In this document: positions 8,805 through 19,002 of the stretch, piece by piece
How the letters are laid out: each line of letters starts with the position of its first letter
How positions within the stretch are numbered: position 1 is the stretch's first letter
Origin: Cellulomonas fimi
Lineage (GTDB): Bacteria > Actinomycetota > Actinomycetes > Actinomycetales > Cellulomonadaceae
DNA: 64,000 nucleotides
Assembly: GCF_028527925.1 (NCBI RefSeq)
Contig: NZ_JAPESW010000013.1
Location: 1 to 64,000, forward strand
Direction: 5' to 3'
Made by a program: the position numbers and the translations under genes
The notes under the pieces: model-generated
The model's database searches: none
What the model saw: only the letters and a program-made list of their open reading frames with translations
What the model was told of the DNA's origin: nothing

Positions 8805-8875
8805 AGCGGACGACGGGAATCGAACCCGCGTAGCCAGTTTGGAAGACTGGGGCTCTACCATTGAGCTACGTCCGC
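8805..8875 (-). tRNA. tRNA-Gly (anticodon TCC)
   Basis: A 71-base cloverleaf. The acceptor stem GCGGACG pairs with CGTCCGC, the D-arm is GCTCAATGGTAGAGC, the anticodon loop reads CTTCCAA inside the stem CCAGT/ACTGG, and the T-arm is CGGGTTCGATTCCCG. The 3' CCA is not fully encoded (TCC follows). Confidence 0.96.
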
Positions 8876-8972
8876 ACAGGTCCGGCAGGCCGGACCGCGG
8901 CACCCAGGGTACCGGGTGCGCAGGAGCGGATCGTGCACCCCTCCCGGCCGCCCGGCCGTACCGGGGTGCGCA

Positions 8973-9046
8973 CGGGATGTGGCGCAGGTTGGTAGCGCGT
9001 CCGCTTTGGGAGCGGAAGGTCGTGGGTTCGAATCCCGCCATCCCGA
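8973..9046 (+). tRNA. tRNA-Pro (anticodon TGG)
   Basis: A 74-base cloverleaf with acceptor stem CGGGATG/CATCCCG, the anticodon loop TTTGGGA within TCCGC/GCGGA, and a T-arm GTGGGTTCGAATCCCGC. The first base pair C1-G72 is typical of bacterial tRNA-Pro. It lies on the opposite strand to the neighbouring tRNA-Gly. Confidence 0.96.
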
Positions 9047-9101
9047 CCGGGTTCACCCGCGGGCCGACGGCTCCCGGGAGGTGCCGCCGGCGGCGCGCTC
9101 G

Positions 9102-9107
9102 TACCGT
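9102..9107 (+). promoter_or_regulatory. -10 element TACCGT, leaderless start of the methyltransferase gene
   Basis: TACCGT lies six bases before the GTG at 9114, so transcription would begin at or next to the start codon. No ribosome site is present. Confidence 0.55.
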
Positions 9108-9113
9108 CGGCTG

Positions 9114-9869
9114 GTGCTCTTCGACGTCGGTGCGGACGCTTACGACCGCTTCATGGGCCGGTTCTCGCAGCCGCTGGCCGCCCTCTTCGCGGACGCGCTC
9201 GGCGTCGGTGCGGGCGAGCGCGTCCTCGACGTCGGCTCGGGGCCGGGCGCCCTCACGTCGCGGCTCGTGGAGCGCGCCGGGGCCGAGCACGTGACGGCGG
9301 TCGACCCGACCGAGGCGTTCGTGGCCGCCGTACGCGAGCGGCTGCCGGGGGTGGACGTGCGGCGCGCGCCCGCGGAGGCGCTCCCGTTCGAGGACGACAC
9401 GTTCGACGCCGCCCTGGCGCAGCTCGTCGTCCACTTCATGGCGGACCCGGTCGCGGGCCTGGGGGAGATGCGCCGCGTGACGCGTCCCGGCGGCACCGTG
9501 GCGGCGTCCGTCTGGGACCAGGAGGAGCGCGGGCCGCTCACGGCGTTCTGGCGCGCGGCGCGGGCGCTCGACCCGCGGGTCCGCGGCGAGTCCGACCTCG
9601 CCGGCGTGCGGCGCGGCCACCTGGCGTCGCTGATGCGGGACGCGGGCGTCGCAGGGGTCGAGGAGGGCGAGCTCACGGTGTCGCTGACGTTCGCGTCGTT
9701 CGAGGACTGGTGGGAGCCGTTCACGCTGGGAGTCGGTCCGGCCGGCCGGCACGTGCGTCTCGTCGACGACGCGACGCGTTCCCGGCTGCGGGACCTGTGC
9801 GCACTCGAGCTCGGGCCGCCTCCGTTCACGGTCGACGCGACGGCGTGGTGCGTGCGGGGGCGCGCCTGA
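9114..9869 (+). CDS. Class I SAM-dependent methyltransferase
   Basis: A 251-residue cytosolic methyltransferase. The SAM-binding motifs are clear: motif I LDVGSGPGALTSRL (about residues 34-47), the acidic end of strand 2 in TAVDPTEAF, motif II ALPFEDDTFDAALAQLVVHFM and the RPGGTVAASVWD strand. It belongs to the ubiquinone/menaquinone-type Methyltransf_11 group, whose substrates vary widely. The GTG at 9114 is chosen because a TACCGT -10 element stands six bases before it, implying a leaderless message; a GTG at 9081 is an alternative. Substrate unknown. The neighbouring glycosyltransferase follows after 137 bases and may be independent. Confidence 0.85.
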   Translation: MLFDVGADAYDRFMGRFSQPLAALFADALGVGAGERVLDVGSGPGALTSRLVERAGAEHVTAVDPTEAFVAAVRERLPGVDVRRAPAEALPFEDDTFDAALAQLVVHFMADPVAGLGEMRRVTRPGGTVAASVWDQEERGPLTAFWRAARALDPRVRGESDLAGVRRGHLASLMRDAGVAGVEEGELTVSLTFASFEDWWEPFTLGVGPAGRHVRLVDDATRSRLRDLCALELGPPPFTVDATAWCVRGRA

Positions 9870-10006
9870 CGGTCCCGGACGTCTGCCCGCCGGGAACCGC
9901 TCGGCCGACAGATGTCGAGGACCGTGCGTATCAGGAACGGTCGCGGCGGCCCCTGAGTCGGCAGGCCGGAGACACCGGCCGTCGACGCACCCCCGGAGCA
10001 CCCCGC

Positions 10007-11344
10007 ATGAGCAGGATCCTGTTCTCCCTCACGCCCATCACCGGCCACGTCCGCCCCGCGCTGCCCGTCGTGCGCGCGCTCGTCGGCGCGGGCCACGACG
10101 TGGTCGTCCACACCGGCACCAAGTTCGCCTCCGCGGTCGCCGCGACCGGCGCGACCGTCGCGCCCGTGGTGCACGGACGCGACCTCGACGACGCCGAGCT
10201 CGACGCCTGGTCCGCGGCGCACGGTGCGCCCGAGCCCGGCGTGAAGCGGCTGCAGTGGGACGTCCTGCACCACTTCCTCGGTCCCGTGCCCGGCGACCTG
10301 GCCGACCTCGAGGCGGTCGTCGACGGGTGGCGTCCGGACGTCGTCGTCACCGACACGACCGGCATCGCGGGCGCGCTGCTGGCGCGGCGCCACGGCCTCC
10401 CGTCGGTCCAGCTCACCGTCACGCCGCTGCCGGTGTCGAGCCGCGACACCGCGCCCTTCGGCACAGGTCTGCAGCCGCCGCGCACGGGCCTGCAGGCGCT
10501 GCGGTACCGGCTGCTCGACTCGTTCATCAAGCGGGTCGTGTTCAAGGACGCCCAGCGCGCCGCGCTCGCGCTCGTCGACGACGCGGGCGTCGAGCGCCCC
10601 GAGGCGTTCTTCCTCGACTGGATGCCGACGTTCGCCACGCGGGTGCTGCACCTGTCGGTGCCGTCGCTGGAGTACCCGCGCAGCGACCTGCCCGCGAACG
10701 TCGAGACCGTCGGCGCGGTGCTGCCGCGCGGCGTCGACCTGTTCGAGCCGCCTGCGTGGTGGGGCGACGTCGTCGCCGCGAAGGCCGACGGTCGACCCGT
10801 CGTGCTCGTCACGCAGGGCACAGTCGCGACGGACCCGTCGCGCCTGCTGTTCCCCGCGATCGAGGCCCTGGGCGGGTCGCGCGCGCTCGTCGTCGTCACG
10901 ACCGGCACGGCCGAGCCGGAGGACGTCCTCCCGCGGCACCTGCCCGCCAACGTGCGCGCCGCGCGGTTCGTGCCGTTCGAGCAGCTGCTGCCCCTCGTCG
11001 ACGTCATGGTGACCAACGGCGGGTTCGGCGGGGTGCAGCAGGCGCTCGCGGCCGGCGTGCCGCTCGTCGTCGCGGGACGCACGGAGGACAAGGCGGAGGT
11101 CGGTGCGCGCGTCGCGTGGGCCGGGGTCGGCGTCGCGCTGCCCACCGACCGCACCACCGACGCGACGACGACGCGGGCGGTCGCCGACGGCGTCCGTCGG
11201 GTTCTCGGCGACCCGTCGTTCGCGCGGCGGGCGGGCGAGCTCGCGGACGAGTACGCGCGGTACGACGCGGTCGCACGCGTCGTCGAGGTCGTCGAGGACC
11301 TCGCGGGGCAGCGGGTCGTCGGCGGGGAGCGCGCCGCGGCCTGA
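10007..11344 (+). CDS. UGT-like (GT1) glycosyltransferase
   Basis: A 445-residue GT-B glycosyltransferase. The N-terminal acceptor domain opens with RILFSLTPITGHVRPALPVVRAL, typical of macrolide and glycolipid glycosyltransferases; the C-terminal donor domain holds the nucleotide-sugar signature FVPFEQLLPLVDVMVTNGGFGGVQQALAAGVPLV (broken across residues about 325-360), with the usual GG in place of GGHG. Such enzymes transfer sugar from UDP- or TDP-sugars to small hydrophobic acceptors. The ATG follows CGGAG. No biosynthetic cluster surrounds it, so the acceptor is unknown. A strong terminator follows the stop. Confidence 0.86.
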   Translation: MSRILFSLTPITGHVRPALPVVRALVGAGHDVVVHTGTKFASAVAATGATVAPVVHGRDLDDAELDAWSAAHGAPEPGVKRLQWDVLHHFLGPVPGDLADLEAVVDGWRPDVVVTDTTGIAGALLARRHGLPSVQLTVTPLPVSSRDTAPFGTGLQPPRTGLQALRYRLLDSFIKRVVFKDAQRAALALVDDAGVERPEAFFLDWMPTFATRVLHLSVPSLEYPRSDLPANVETVGAVLPRGVDLFEPPAWWGDVVAAKADGRPVVLVTQGTVATDPSRLLFPAIEALGGSRALVVVTTGTAEPEDVLPRHLPANVRAARFVPFEQLLPLVDVMVTNGGFGGVQQALAAGVPLVVAGRTEDKAEVGARVAWAGVGVALPTDRTTDATTTRAVADGVRRVLGDPSFARRAGELADEYARYDAVARVVEVVEDLAGQRVVGGERAAA

Positions 11345-11369
11345 CCGCGACGGGCGCCCGGAGCGCGGA

Positions 11370-11407
11370 CGACGAGCCCCCGGTGCGGTCGCGCCGGGGG
11401 CTCGTCG
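11370..11407 (+). terminator. Perfect 14-bp GC hairpin after the glycosyltransferase
   Basis: 11370-11383 pairs perfectly with 11394-11407 around a ten-base loop. It begins 26 bases after the stop. No T-tract. Confidence 0.75.
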
Positions 11408-11420
11408 CGCACGGGCGGCT

Positions 11421-11451
11421 TTGGCGGCGGCTCGTCGCGGTGGCGTACCAT
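11421..11451 (+). promoter_or_regulatory. Promoter upstream of trigger factor
   Basis: TTGGCG (11421-11426) and TACCAT (11446-11451) are 19 bases apart. The predicted transcript begins near 11458, about 90 bases before the tig start. Confidence 0.5.
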
Positions 11452-11546
11452 CGAGGGTCGCGTGCGCGTGCCGGGAGGCAGCGCCGCCCGAACCGTCCGG
11501 CGCCGCACTCGCCGGTACCCACCCGAATCAGTTGGAGACCATCGAA

Positions 11547-12947
11547 GTGAAGAGCGCCGTCGAGACCCTGGAGCCCACCAAGGTCAAGCTGACCGTCGAG
11601 GTGACGTACGACGAGCTCAAGCCGAGCATCGAGCACGCGTACAAGCACATCGCCGAGCAGGTCAACGTGCCGGGCTTCCGCAAGGGCAAGGTGCCCCCGC
11701 GCATCATCGACCAGCGCGTCGGTCGTCCGGCCGTCATCGAGCACGCCGTCAACGAGGGCCTGTCCGGCTTCTACGCCGAGGCCGTCCGCGAGAACAAGCT
11801 GCGCCCGCTCGGTCAGCCCGAGGTCGAGGTCACGAAGGTCCCCGGCCTGGTCGCCGGCGAGGACGAGGGCGAGCTGCACTTCACGGCCGAGGTCGAGGTC
11901 CGTCCCGAGATCACGGTCCCGGCGCTCGACGGCCTGACGCTGACCGTCGACGACGTCGAGGTCTCCGACGAGGACGTCCAGGGTCGCCTCGACGCGCTGC
12001 GCGAGCGCTTCGGCACGCTGGTCGGCATCGACCGCCCGGCCGCCGAGGGCGACTTCGTCGTCATCGACCTGACCGCCACGATCAACGGCGACGAGGTCGA
12101 CTCGGTCTCCGGCGTCAGCTACCAGATCGGCTCGGGCAACATGCTCGAGGGTCTCGACGAGGCGCTCACGGGCCTGTCGGCGGGCGAGACGACGACGTTC
12201 GTCACGCAGCTCGCCGGCGGCGAGCACGCGGGCGAGGAGGCGCAGGTCTCCGTCACCGCGACCAACGTCAAGGAGCGCCAGCTCCCCGACGCCGACGACG
12301 ACTTCGCGCAGCTCGCGTCCGAGTTCGACACGCTCGAGGAGCTCACGGCCGACCTGCGCGAGCAGGCGTCGCGCATCAAGGCCTCGAACCAGGCCGTCCA
12401 GGCGCGTGACCTGCTGCTCGAGAAGCTCCTCGAGGGCACCGAGATCCCCGTCCCGCAGGGCGTCGTCGACGCCGAGGTGCACCGCCACCTCGAGGGCGAG
12501 GGTCGTCTCGAGGACGACGAGCACCGTGCCGAGGTCGGCGAGCAGGCGACGACCGCGCTGCGCAACCAGATCCTCCTCGACACGCTCGCCGAGCAGCTCG
12601 AGATCAAGATCAGCCAGCAGGAGCTGCTCGACTACCTCGTGAGCGCGTCGCGCCAGTACGGCATGGACCCGAACACGTTCATCCAGACCGTCGACCAGCA
12701 GGGCCAGATCCCGGCGATGGTCGCCGAGGTCGCGCGCTCCAAGGCGCTCGCCGTCGCGCTGCGCCGCGTCGCCGTGACGGACAACGCCGGCACGGCCGTC
12801 GACCTGTCGGAGTTCATCGGCACGGACGAGGAGGACGCCGCCGCCGACGCCGCCGAGCAGGCCGCGTCGGGCGCGACCTCCGACGCCGCGACCGACATCT
12901 CCGGCCTGGCCGACGCCCCGGTCGAGGTCGAGGACGCCAAGGCCTGA
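11547..12947 (+). CDS. tig: Trigger factor, ribosome-associated chaperone and prolyl isomerase
   Basis: A 466-residue chaperone that binds the ribosomal exit tunnel and shields nascent chains. The N-terminal ribosome-binding domain carries the signature GFRKGKVPPRII (about residues 38-49); the FKBP-like domain (about 155-240) contains GDFVVIDLTATINGDEV and GLSAGETTTF; the helical C-terminal substrate cradle runs to about 430 and ends in an acidic, Ala-rich tail common in actinobacterial homologues. The GTG start lies behind GGAG. It stands directly before clpP1-clpP2 and clpX, the conserved tig-clpP-clpX order, but is separated from them by a strong hairpin, so it likely forms its own transcript. 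Confidence 0.97.
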   Translation: MKSAVETLEPTKVKLTVEVTYDELKPSIEHAYKHIAEQVNVPGFRKGKVPPRIIDQRVGRPAVIEHAVNEGLSGFYAEAVRENKLRPLGQPEVEVTKVPGLVAGEDEGELHFTAEVEVRPEITVPALDGLTLTVDDVEVSDEDVQGRLDALRERFGTLVGIDRPAAEGDFVVIDLTATINGDEVDSVSGVSYQIGSGNMLEGLDEALTGLSAGETTTFVTQLAGGEHAGEEAQVSVTATNVKERQLPDADDDFAQLASEFDTLEELTADLREQASRIKASNQAVQARDLLLEKLLEGTEIPVPQGVVDAEVHRHLEGEGRLEDDEHRAEVGEQATTALRNQILLDTLAEQLEIKISQQELLDYLVSASRQYGMDPNTFIQTVDQQGQIPAMVAEVARSKALAVALRRVAVTDNAGTAVDLSEFIGTDEEDAAADAAEQAASGATSDAATDISGLADAPVEVEDAKA

Positions 12948-12977
12948 TCCGCCGTCCGGGCGACCGGACGCACCCGT

Positions 12978-13014
12978 CGAGGGCCCCGCACCGCAGGTCG
13001 GTGCGGGGCCCTCG
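12978..13014 (+). terminator. Perfect 15-bp GC hairpin after tig
   Basis: 12978-12992 pairs with 13000-13014 around a seven-base loop. It starts 30 bases after the tig stop and separates tig from clpP1. Confidence 0.78.
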
Positions 13015-13026
13015 CCGTCGCGGCTG

Positions 13027-13037
13027 CGCCGACAGCG
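13027..13037 (+). promoter_or_regulatory. ClgR-type activator box upstream of clpP1
   Basis: CGCCGACAGCG matches the core CGCYNANRGCG recognised by ClgR, the actinobacterial activator of clp genes. It is about 55-65 bases upstream of the predicted transcription start, a usual place for an activator. The flanking A/T positions fit only partly. Confidence 0.6.
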
Positions 13038-13057
13038 AAACCCCCGGGCGCGGGGCC

Positions 13058-13085
13058 CTGACCGGCGCCTGGGGCGCGTTAGGGT
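13058..13085 (+). promoter_or_regulatory. Promoter for clpP1-clpP2
   Basis: CTGACC (13058-13063) and TAGGGT (13080-13085) are 16 bases apart; transcription would start near 13092. Confidence 0.5.
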
Positions 13086-13187
13086 CGCTGCAGCGCACGG
13101 CCGCCAGGGGACGTCCCACCGGACCGGCGCAGCACCACCCGCAGGACAGTGCGTCGAAGGACGCGAACGCCAGACGAAGGAGCCTTC

Positions 13188-13805
13188 GTGAACGTGCAGG
13201 TGCCGGCGATGGCCCGGGCAGACTCCCCGGGTCTCGGCCTCAACGACCACATCTACAACCGCCTGCTGCGCGAGCGGATCATCTGGCTCGGCTCCGAGGT
13301 GCGCGACGAGAACGCCAACGCCATCTGCGCGCAGATGATGCTCCTGGCCGCCGAGGACCCCGACAAGGACATCTGGCTGTACATCAACTCGCCCGGTGGC
13401 TCGATCACCGCGGGCATGGCGATCTACGACACCATGCAGTACATCCAGCCGGACGTCGCGACGATCGCGATGGGCATGGCCGCGTCGATGGGGCAGTTCC
13501 TGCTCTCGTCCGGCGCGAAGGGCAAGCGCTACGCCACGCCGCACGCGCGCGTCATGATGCACCAGCCCTCGGGCGGCATCGGCGGCACCGCGACGGACGT
13601 GCGCATCAACGCGCAGCTCATCCTCCACATGAAGACGGTCCTCGCGGAGCTGACGGCCGCGCAGACGGGCAAGAGCGTCGAGCAGATCAACGCCGACGCC
13701 GACCGCGACCGCTGGTTCACGGCGCCCGAGGCCCTCGAGTACGGCTTCATCGACCACGTCGTCGAGACGGCGGGGTCCGTCGCGGGCGGCGGCGGCACCG
13801 CCTGA
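13188..13805 (+). CDS. clpP1: ATP-dependent Clp protease proteolytic subunit 1
   Basis: A 205-residue serine peptidase that forms half of the mixed ClpP1P2 barrel of actinobacteria. The catalytic triad is Ser100 (GMAASMGQ), His125 (MMHQPSGG) and Asp174 (DRDRW); the substrate-binding strand is LYINSPGGS. The GTG at 13188 follows AAGGAG; a short N-terminal propeptide is expected, and a downstream ATG (MARAD) is possible. clpP2 starts 49 bases later on the same strand, fitting one transcript that would be activated by ClgR. The unfoldase partner clpX follows in the same order. Confidence 0.96.
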   Translation: MNVQVPAMARADSPGLGLNDHIYNRLLRERIIWLGSEVRDENANAICAQMMLLAAEDPDKDIWLYINSPGGSITAGMAIYDTMQYIQPDVATIAMGMAASMGQFLLSSGAKGKRYATPHARVMMHQPSGGIGGTATDVRINAQLILHMKTVLAELTAAQTGKSVEQINADADRDRWFTAPEALEYGFIDHVVETAGSVAGGGGTA

Positions 13806-13854
13806 GCGGCGCCTCGGCCCGACGACCCATCCGCGACCTTCTGAGGAGACCCTC

Positions 13855-14556
13855 GTGAGCATCGAGTCCCAGTTCATCGCCCGTGCGGGCCGGCTCGCCG
13901 GTCCGGGCGGCCAGGCCCCGCAGGGCCCCGTCGGCCGCTACGTGCTGCCGCAGTTCGAGGAGCGCACGGCCTACGGCTTCAAGCGCCAGGACCCCTACAC
14001 CAAGCTGTTCGAGGACCGGATCATCTTCCTCGGCGTGCAGGTGGACGACGCGTCGGCGGACGACGTCATGGCCCAGCTGCTCGTGCTCGAGAGCACGGAC
14101 CCGGACCGCGACATCACGCTGTACATCAACTCGCCCGGCGGCTCGTTCACGGCGCTGACGGCGATCTACGACACGATGCAGTACATCAAGCCGCAGCTCG
14201 TGACCGTCTGCCTCGGGCAGGCGGCCTCCGCGGCGGCCGTGCTGCTCGCCGCCGGCTCGCCCAACAAGCGTCTGGCGCTGCCCAACGCGCGCGTGCTGAT
14301 CCACCAGCCCGCGATGGAGGGTGGCGGCTACGCGCAGGCGTCCGACATCGAGATCCACGCCAACGAGCTCATCCGCATGCGCGAGTGGCTCGAGGAGACG
14401 ATCGCGCACCACACCGGCCGCGACATCGACCTCGTGCGCAAGGACATCGAGCGCGACAAGATCCTCACGGCCCAGCAGGCGCTGGAGTACGGGATCGTCG
14501 ACCAGGTGCTCGCGAGCCGCAAGGGCGCGCACCCGACGGTGGTCCAGCCGTCCTGA
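13855..14556 (+). CDS. clpP2: ATP-dependent Clp protease proteolytic subunit 2
   Basis: A 233-residue paralogue of the preceding subunit; the two usually assemble as stacked heptamers. The triad is Ser125 (GQAASAAAV), His150 (LIHQPAME) and Asp201 (ERDKILTA). The N-terminal 30 residues (AGPGGQAPQGPVGRYV) are longer than in clpP1 and probably form a propeptide or the docking loop. The GTG lies behind AGGAG. A 13-bp hairpin after the stop ends the clpP1-clpP2 transcript before clpX. Confidence 0.96.
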   Translation: MSIESQFIARAGRLAGPGGQAPQGPVGRYVLPQFEERTAYGFKRQDPYTKLFEDRIIFLGVQVDDASADDVMAQLLVLESTDPDRDITLYINSPGGSFTALTAIYDTMQYIKPQLVTVCLGQAASAAAVLLAAGSPNKRLALPNARVLIHQPAMEGGGYAQASDIEIHANELIRMREWLEETIAHHTGRDIDLVRKDIERDKILTAQQALEYGIVDQVLASRKGAHPTVVQPS

Positions 14557-14564
14557 CGCCTCGA

Positions 14565-14600
14565 CGGACGCCGCCGGTCCACCCGGTCCGGCGGCGTCCG
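14565..14600 (+). terminator. Perfect 13-bp GC hairpin after clpP2
   Basis: 14565-14577 pairs with 14588-14600 around a ten-base loop, eight bases beyond the clpP2 stop. Confidence 0.74.
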
Positions 14601-14680
14601 GGCGCAGGACGCAGGTCCCGACGGTCGGACAATCCGGACGACCGTCCGAGGGACACGCCGCGCGCCACGGCGGGGTTCGG

Positions 14681-14709
14681 CTGACATCGGGCCCCCGGTG
14701 GTGTGCAAT
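14681..14709 (+). promoter_or_regulatory. Promoter CTGACA-N17-TGCAAT for clpX
   Basis: A near-consensus -35 (14681-14686) and -10 (14704-14709) are separated by 17 bases, giving clpX its own start near 14716. Confidence 0.55.
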
Positions 14710-14792
14710 GGGAGGACGTCGCACCCGCGGGTGCGACGGGGACGACGCACCGCCCGACGGGCGGAGGGCGGACACGGAGGAAGGGGACACGC

Positions 14793-16070
<1,278 letters not shown>

Positions 16071-16095
16071 GCCGCGTCCCGCGACCCAGCAGCAC

Positions 16096-16128
16096 CCGAG
16101 CCCCCGACGGTCGCCGTCGGGGGCTCGG
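16096..16128 (+). terminator. Perfect 15-bp GC hairpin after clpX
   Basis: 16096-16110 pairs with 16114-16128 around a three-base loop, 25 bases after the clpX stop, between converging genes. Confidence 0.78.
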
Positions 16129-16199
16129 TCGTCCCCGGGCCGCAGCCACGTGTCGACGGGCTGGCGGGCGGGCCTGCGCGGTCGGGATGCCGCGGCGGG

Positions 16200-18914
16200 T
16201 CAGCGACCGGGGCGGCGGCTGAGCGCCTTGACGGCCTCGACCAGCAGGAGCACGACGACCGCGATCGCCGCGGTCAGCGCCCAGTCGCGCGGCGCGATGG
16301 GTGCCGACTCGAACCAGTCGTGCATGAACGGCGCGTAGACGAACACCACCTGTAGCGCGAGCAGCGTCCCGACGGCGATCCACACGACGCGGTTCCCCAC
16401 GAGCACGCGCGGCGTCAGGCTCGACGCGTGCAGGAACCGGCAGGAGAACAGGAACGCGACCTGCCCGAGCGCGAGCATCGTGACCGCGCTGGTCTGCGCG
16501 ACGCCGTCGGTCGCGCCCAGGTCCTTCTCGACGAGGTAGACGGCGAGCGTCGCGCCGCCGATGAGCAGTGACGCGCACACCACCAGCACGAGCGAGCGCC
16601 CGGACAGGACGGACTCCGACGGTGAGCGCGGCGGGCGGTCCATGACACCCGCCTCGGCGGGCTCGTAGGCGAGCGCGAGCGACAGCGTCACGGCGGTGAC
16701 GAGGTTGACCCAGAGGATCTGCACGGGCGACAGCGGGAGCGCGAGGCCGAACAGCACCGCGACGAGGATGACGAGCGACTGCGCGCCGTTGGTCGGCAGC
16801 AGGAAGACGACGGACTTGCGGATGTTGTCGTAGATCCGCCGTCCCTCCTCGACGGCCCGCTCGATCGTCGCGAAGTTGTCGTCCGCGAGGACGATCTCCG
16901 CGGCCTCCTTCGTCGCCTCGGTGCCCTTGATCCCCATGGCGATGCCGACGTCGGCCCGCGTCAGGGCGGGCGCGTCGTTCACGCCGTCGCCGGTCATCGC
17001 GACGACCTCACGGTGCGACTGCAGGGCGCGCACGATGCGGATCTTGTGCTCGGGGCTCGTGCGCGCGTAGACGTCGACCTCCTCGACGTGGACGCGGAGC
17101 TCCTCCTGGCTCATCGCCTCCAGCTCGGCACCCGTCAGCGCCCGCGCCTCCTCGCCGGGACGGACGATGCCGAGCTCGCGCGCGATCGCGACGGCGGTGC
17201 CCGCGTGGTCGCCCGTGATCATCTTCACGCCGATGCCCGCGCGGTGGCAGTCGGCGATCGCTGCGACCGCCTCGGGACGGGGCGGGTCGACGATGCCGAC
17301 GACGCCGAGCAGGACGAGGTCGTGCAGGTCGTCGAGCTCCAGCCCCGAGGCGCCGGGGTCGGCGGGCCGGTACGCCGCGGCGAGCACGCGCAGCCCCTGC
17401 CCGCCGAGCTCGTCGATCGTCGCCTCCCACCGGGCGTGGTCGAGCGGCTCGGGCCGCCCGTCGGCGCCGCGCTGCGCGGTCGACCGGTCGAGCAGCCGGT
17501 CCGGCGCGCCCAGCACGTGCACGCGCAGCACGTCGTCGCCCGGTCCGTCGCCCGGGAGCCGGTCGAGCGTCGCCGAGAGCTTGTTGGCGGACTCGAACGG
17601 CACCTCGGCGACGCGCGACGCCCCGGTCACCTCGCCTCCCGCCTTGAGCACGAGCGTCCGCAACGCCCCCTCGGTGGGCTGCCCGACGACGCGCCAGCGG
17701 CCCGCGTCGTCCGCGACCACGCGGGCGTCGTTGCACAGGCCCGCCGCCTCGACGAGCGCACGCAGGTCGGGGTGCTCGTCGAGCGTCGCGGTCGCGCCCG
17801 CACGCGTGACGCGCCCCGTCGGCTCGTAGCCGAGGCCCTCGACGTCGTACGTGTGCTGCGCGGTGACGACCGTGCGGGCGGTCATCTCGTTCTTCGTGAG
17901 CGTCCCGGTCTTGTCCGAGCAGATCGTCGTGACGGACCCCAGCACCTCGACGGCGGGCAGCTTGCGCGTGATCGCGTGGCGGCGCGCCATCTGCTGCACG
18001 CCGAGCGCGAGCGTGATCGTGACGAGCGCCGGCAGCCCCTCCGGCACGGCGGCGACCGCGAAGCCGATCGCGGCGGAGATGAGCTCGGGCGGGTCCCAGT
18101 CGTGGATGACGCGCCCGATGACGAGCATGAGCGCCGCCATCACGAGGATGCCGCGCGACAGGAGCGTGCCGAGCCGGTTGAGCTGCTGCTTGAGCGGCGT
18201 GTCGAGGTGGTCGACGTCCGCGACCAGCGCCTGGATGCGGCCGATCTCGGTACCGCCAGCCGTCGCCGTGACGACCGCCGTCGCCGTGCCGGCCGCGACG
18301 ATCGTCCCGCTGAACAGCATGCTCGACCGGTCGCCCACGCCGGCGTCGGCGCCCACGGGTCCGACGTCCTTGACCGCCGGCACCGACTCGCCCGTCAGCG
18401 CCGACTCGTCCACCTGGAGGTTCGTCTCGTCGAGCAGGCGCGCGTCCGCCGGCACCTTGTCGCCCGACCGCACGCGCACCACGTCACCGGGCACCAGGGT
18501 CTCGGCGGCGACCGTCGTCCAGTGGCCGTCGCGCAGCGCGGTCGCGTCGAGCGACAGCATCGTGCGGATCCCGTCGAGCGCTCGCTCCGCCTGCCCCTCC
18601 TGCAGGAAGCCGACGACCGCGTTCGCGACGGCCACGACGAGGATGACGGTGAAGTCGACCCAGTCGCCCAGGAACGCCTTGAGGACGGCCGCGGCCAGCA
18701 GGATGTAGATGAGGACGTCGTCGAAGTGCTGGAGGAAGCGCACGACGGGGTGCGCCTTCGCCGGCTCCGGCAGGCGGTTCGGCCCTGTCTCGGCGAGCCG
18801 TCGCGCGGCGTCGCTCGCGGTCAGACCACCCGCGTCCGCGCCCAGCGACGCGAGGACCTCGTCCGGCGGTTGGGCGTACGGGCGCAGGTCGGGCACGGTG
18901 GACGCAAGGCTCAT
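16200..18914 (-). CDS. P-type cation-transporting ATPase, CtpF-like
   Basis: A 904-residue membrane pump of the P2 type. It has an N-terminal cation-ATPase domain, the actuator motif [11 protein letters not shown], the phosphorylation site [14 protein letters not shown] (Asp near residue 330), a nucleotide-binding domain, the hinge [22 protein letters not shown], and a C-terminal transmembrane bundle. The M4 motif PEGLPALV and M6 segment [16 protein letters not shown] resemble actinobacterial CtpF-type calcium or general cation pumps; the Asp found in animal SERCA M6 is replaced, so the ion is uncertain. The ATG at 18914 follows GAGGTGAGGA. It stands alone between converging and codirectional neighbours. 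Confidence 0.9.
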   Translation of the reverse strand: MSLASTVPDLRPYAQPPDEVLASLGADAGGLTASDAARRLAETGPNRLPEPAKAHPVVRFLQHFDDVLIYILLAAAVLKAFLGDWVDFTVILVVAVANAVVGFLQEGQAERALDGIRTMLSLDATALRDGHWTTVAAETLVPGDVVRVRSGDKVPADARLLDETNLQVDESALTGESVPAVKDVGPVGADAGVGDRSSMLFSGTIVAAGTATAVVTATAGGTEIGRIQALVADVDHLDTPLKQQLNRLGTLLSRGILVMAALMLVIGRVIHDWDPPELISAAIGFAVAAVPEGLPALVTITLALGVQQMARRHAITRKLPAVEVLGSVTTICSDKTGTLTKNEMTARTVVTAQHTYDVEGLGYEPTGRVTRAGATATLDEHPDLRALVEAAGLCNDARVVADDAGRWRVVGQPTEGALRTLVLKAGGEVTGASRVAEVPFESANKLSATLDRLPGDGPGDDVLRVHVLGAPDRLLDRSTAQRGADGRPEPLDHARWEATIDELGGQGLRVLAAAYRPADPGASGLELDDLHDLVLLGVVGIVDPPRPEAVAAIADCHRAGIGVKMITGDHAGTAVAIARELGIVRPGEEARALTGAELEAMSQEELRVHVEEVDVYARTSPEHKIRIVRALQSHREVVAMTGDGVNDAPALTRADVGIAMGIKGTEATKEAAEIVLADDNFATIERAVEEGRRIYDNIRKSVVFLLPTNGAQSLVILVAVLFGLALPLSPVQILWVNLVTAVTLSLALAYEPAEAGVMDRPPRSPSESVLSGRSLVLVVCASLLIGGATLAVYLVEKDLGATDGVAQTSAVTMLALGQVAFLFSCRFLHASSLTPRVLVGNRVVWIAVGTLLALQVVFVYAPFMHDWFESAPIAPRDWALTAAIAVVVLLLVEAVKALSRRPGR

Positions 18915-19002
18915 GTCCTCACCTCGGGTGTGGCAGCCGTTGCCTCGCATCGTGGCACGACACCGCCGGGCGCGGCAGCCCGGCCTGCTCAGGCGCCGTC
19001 GG

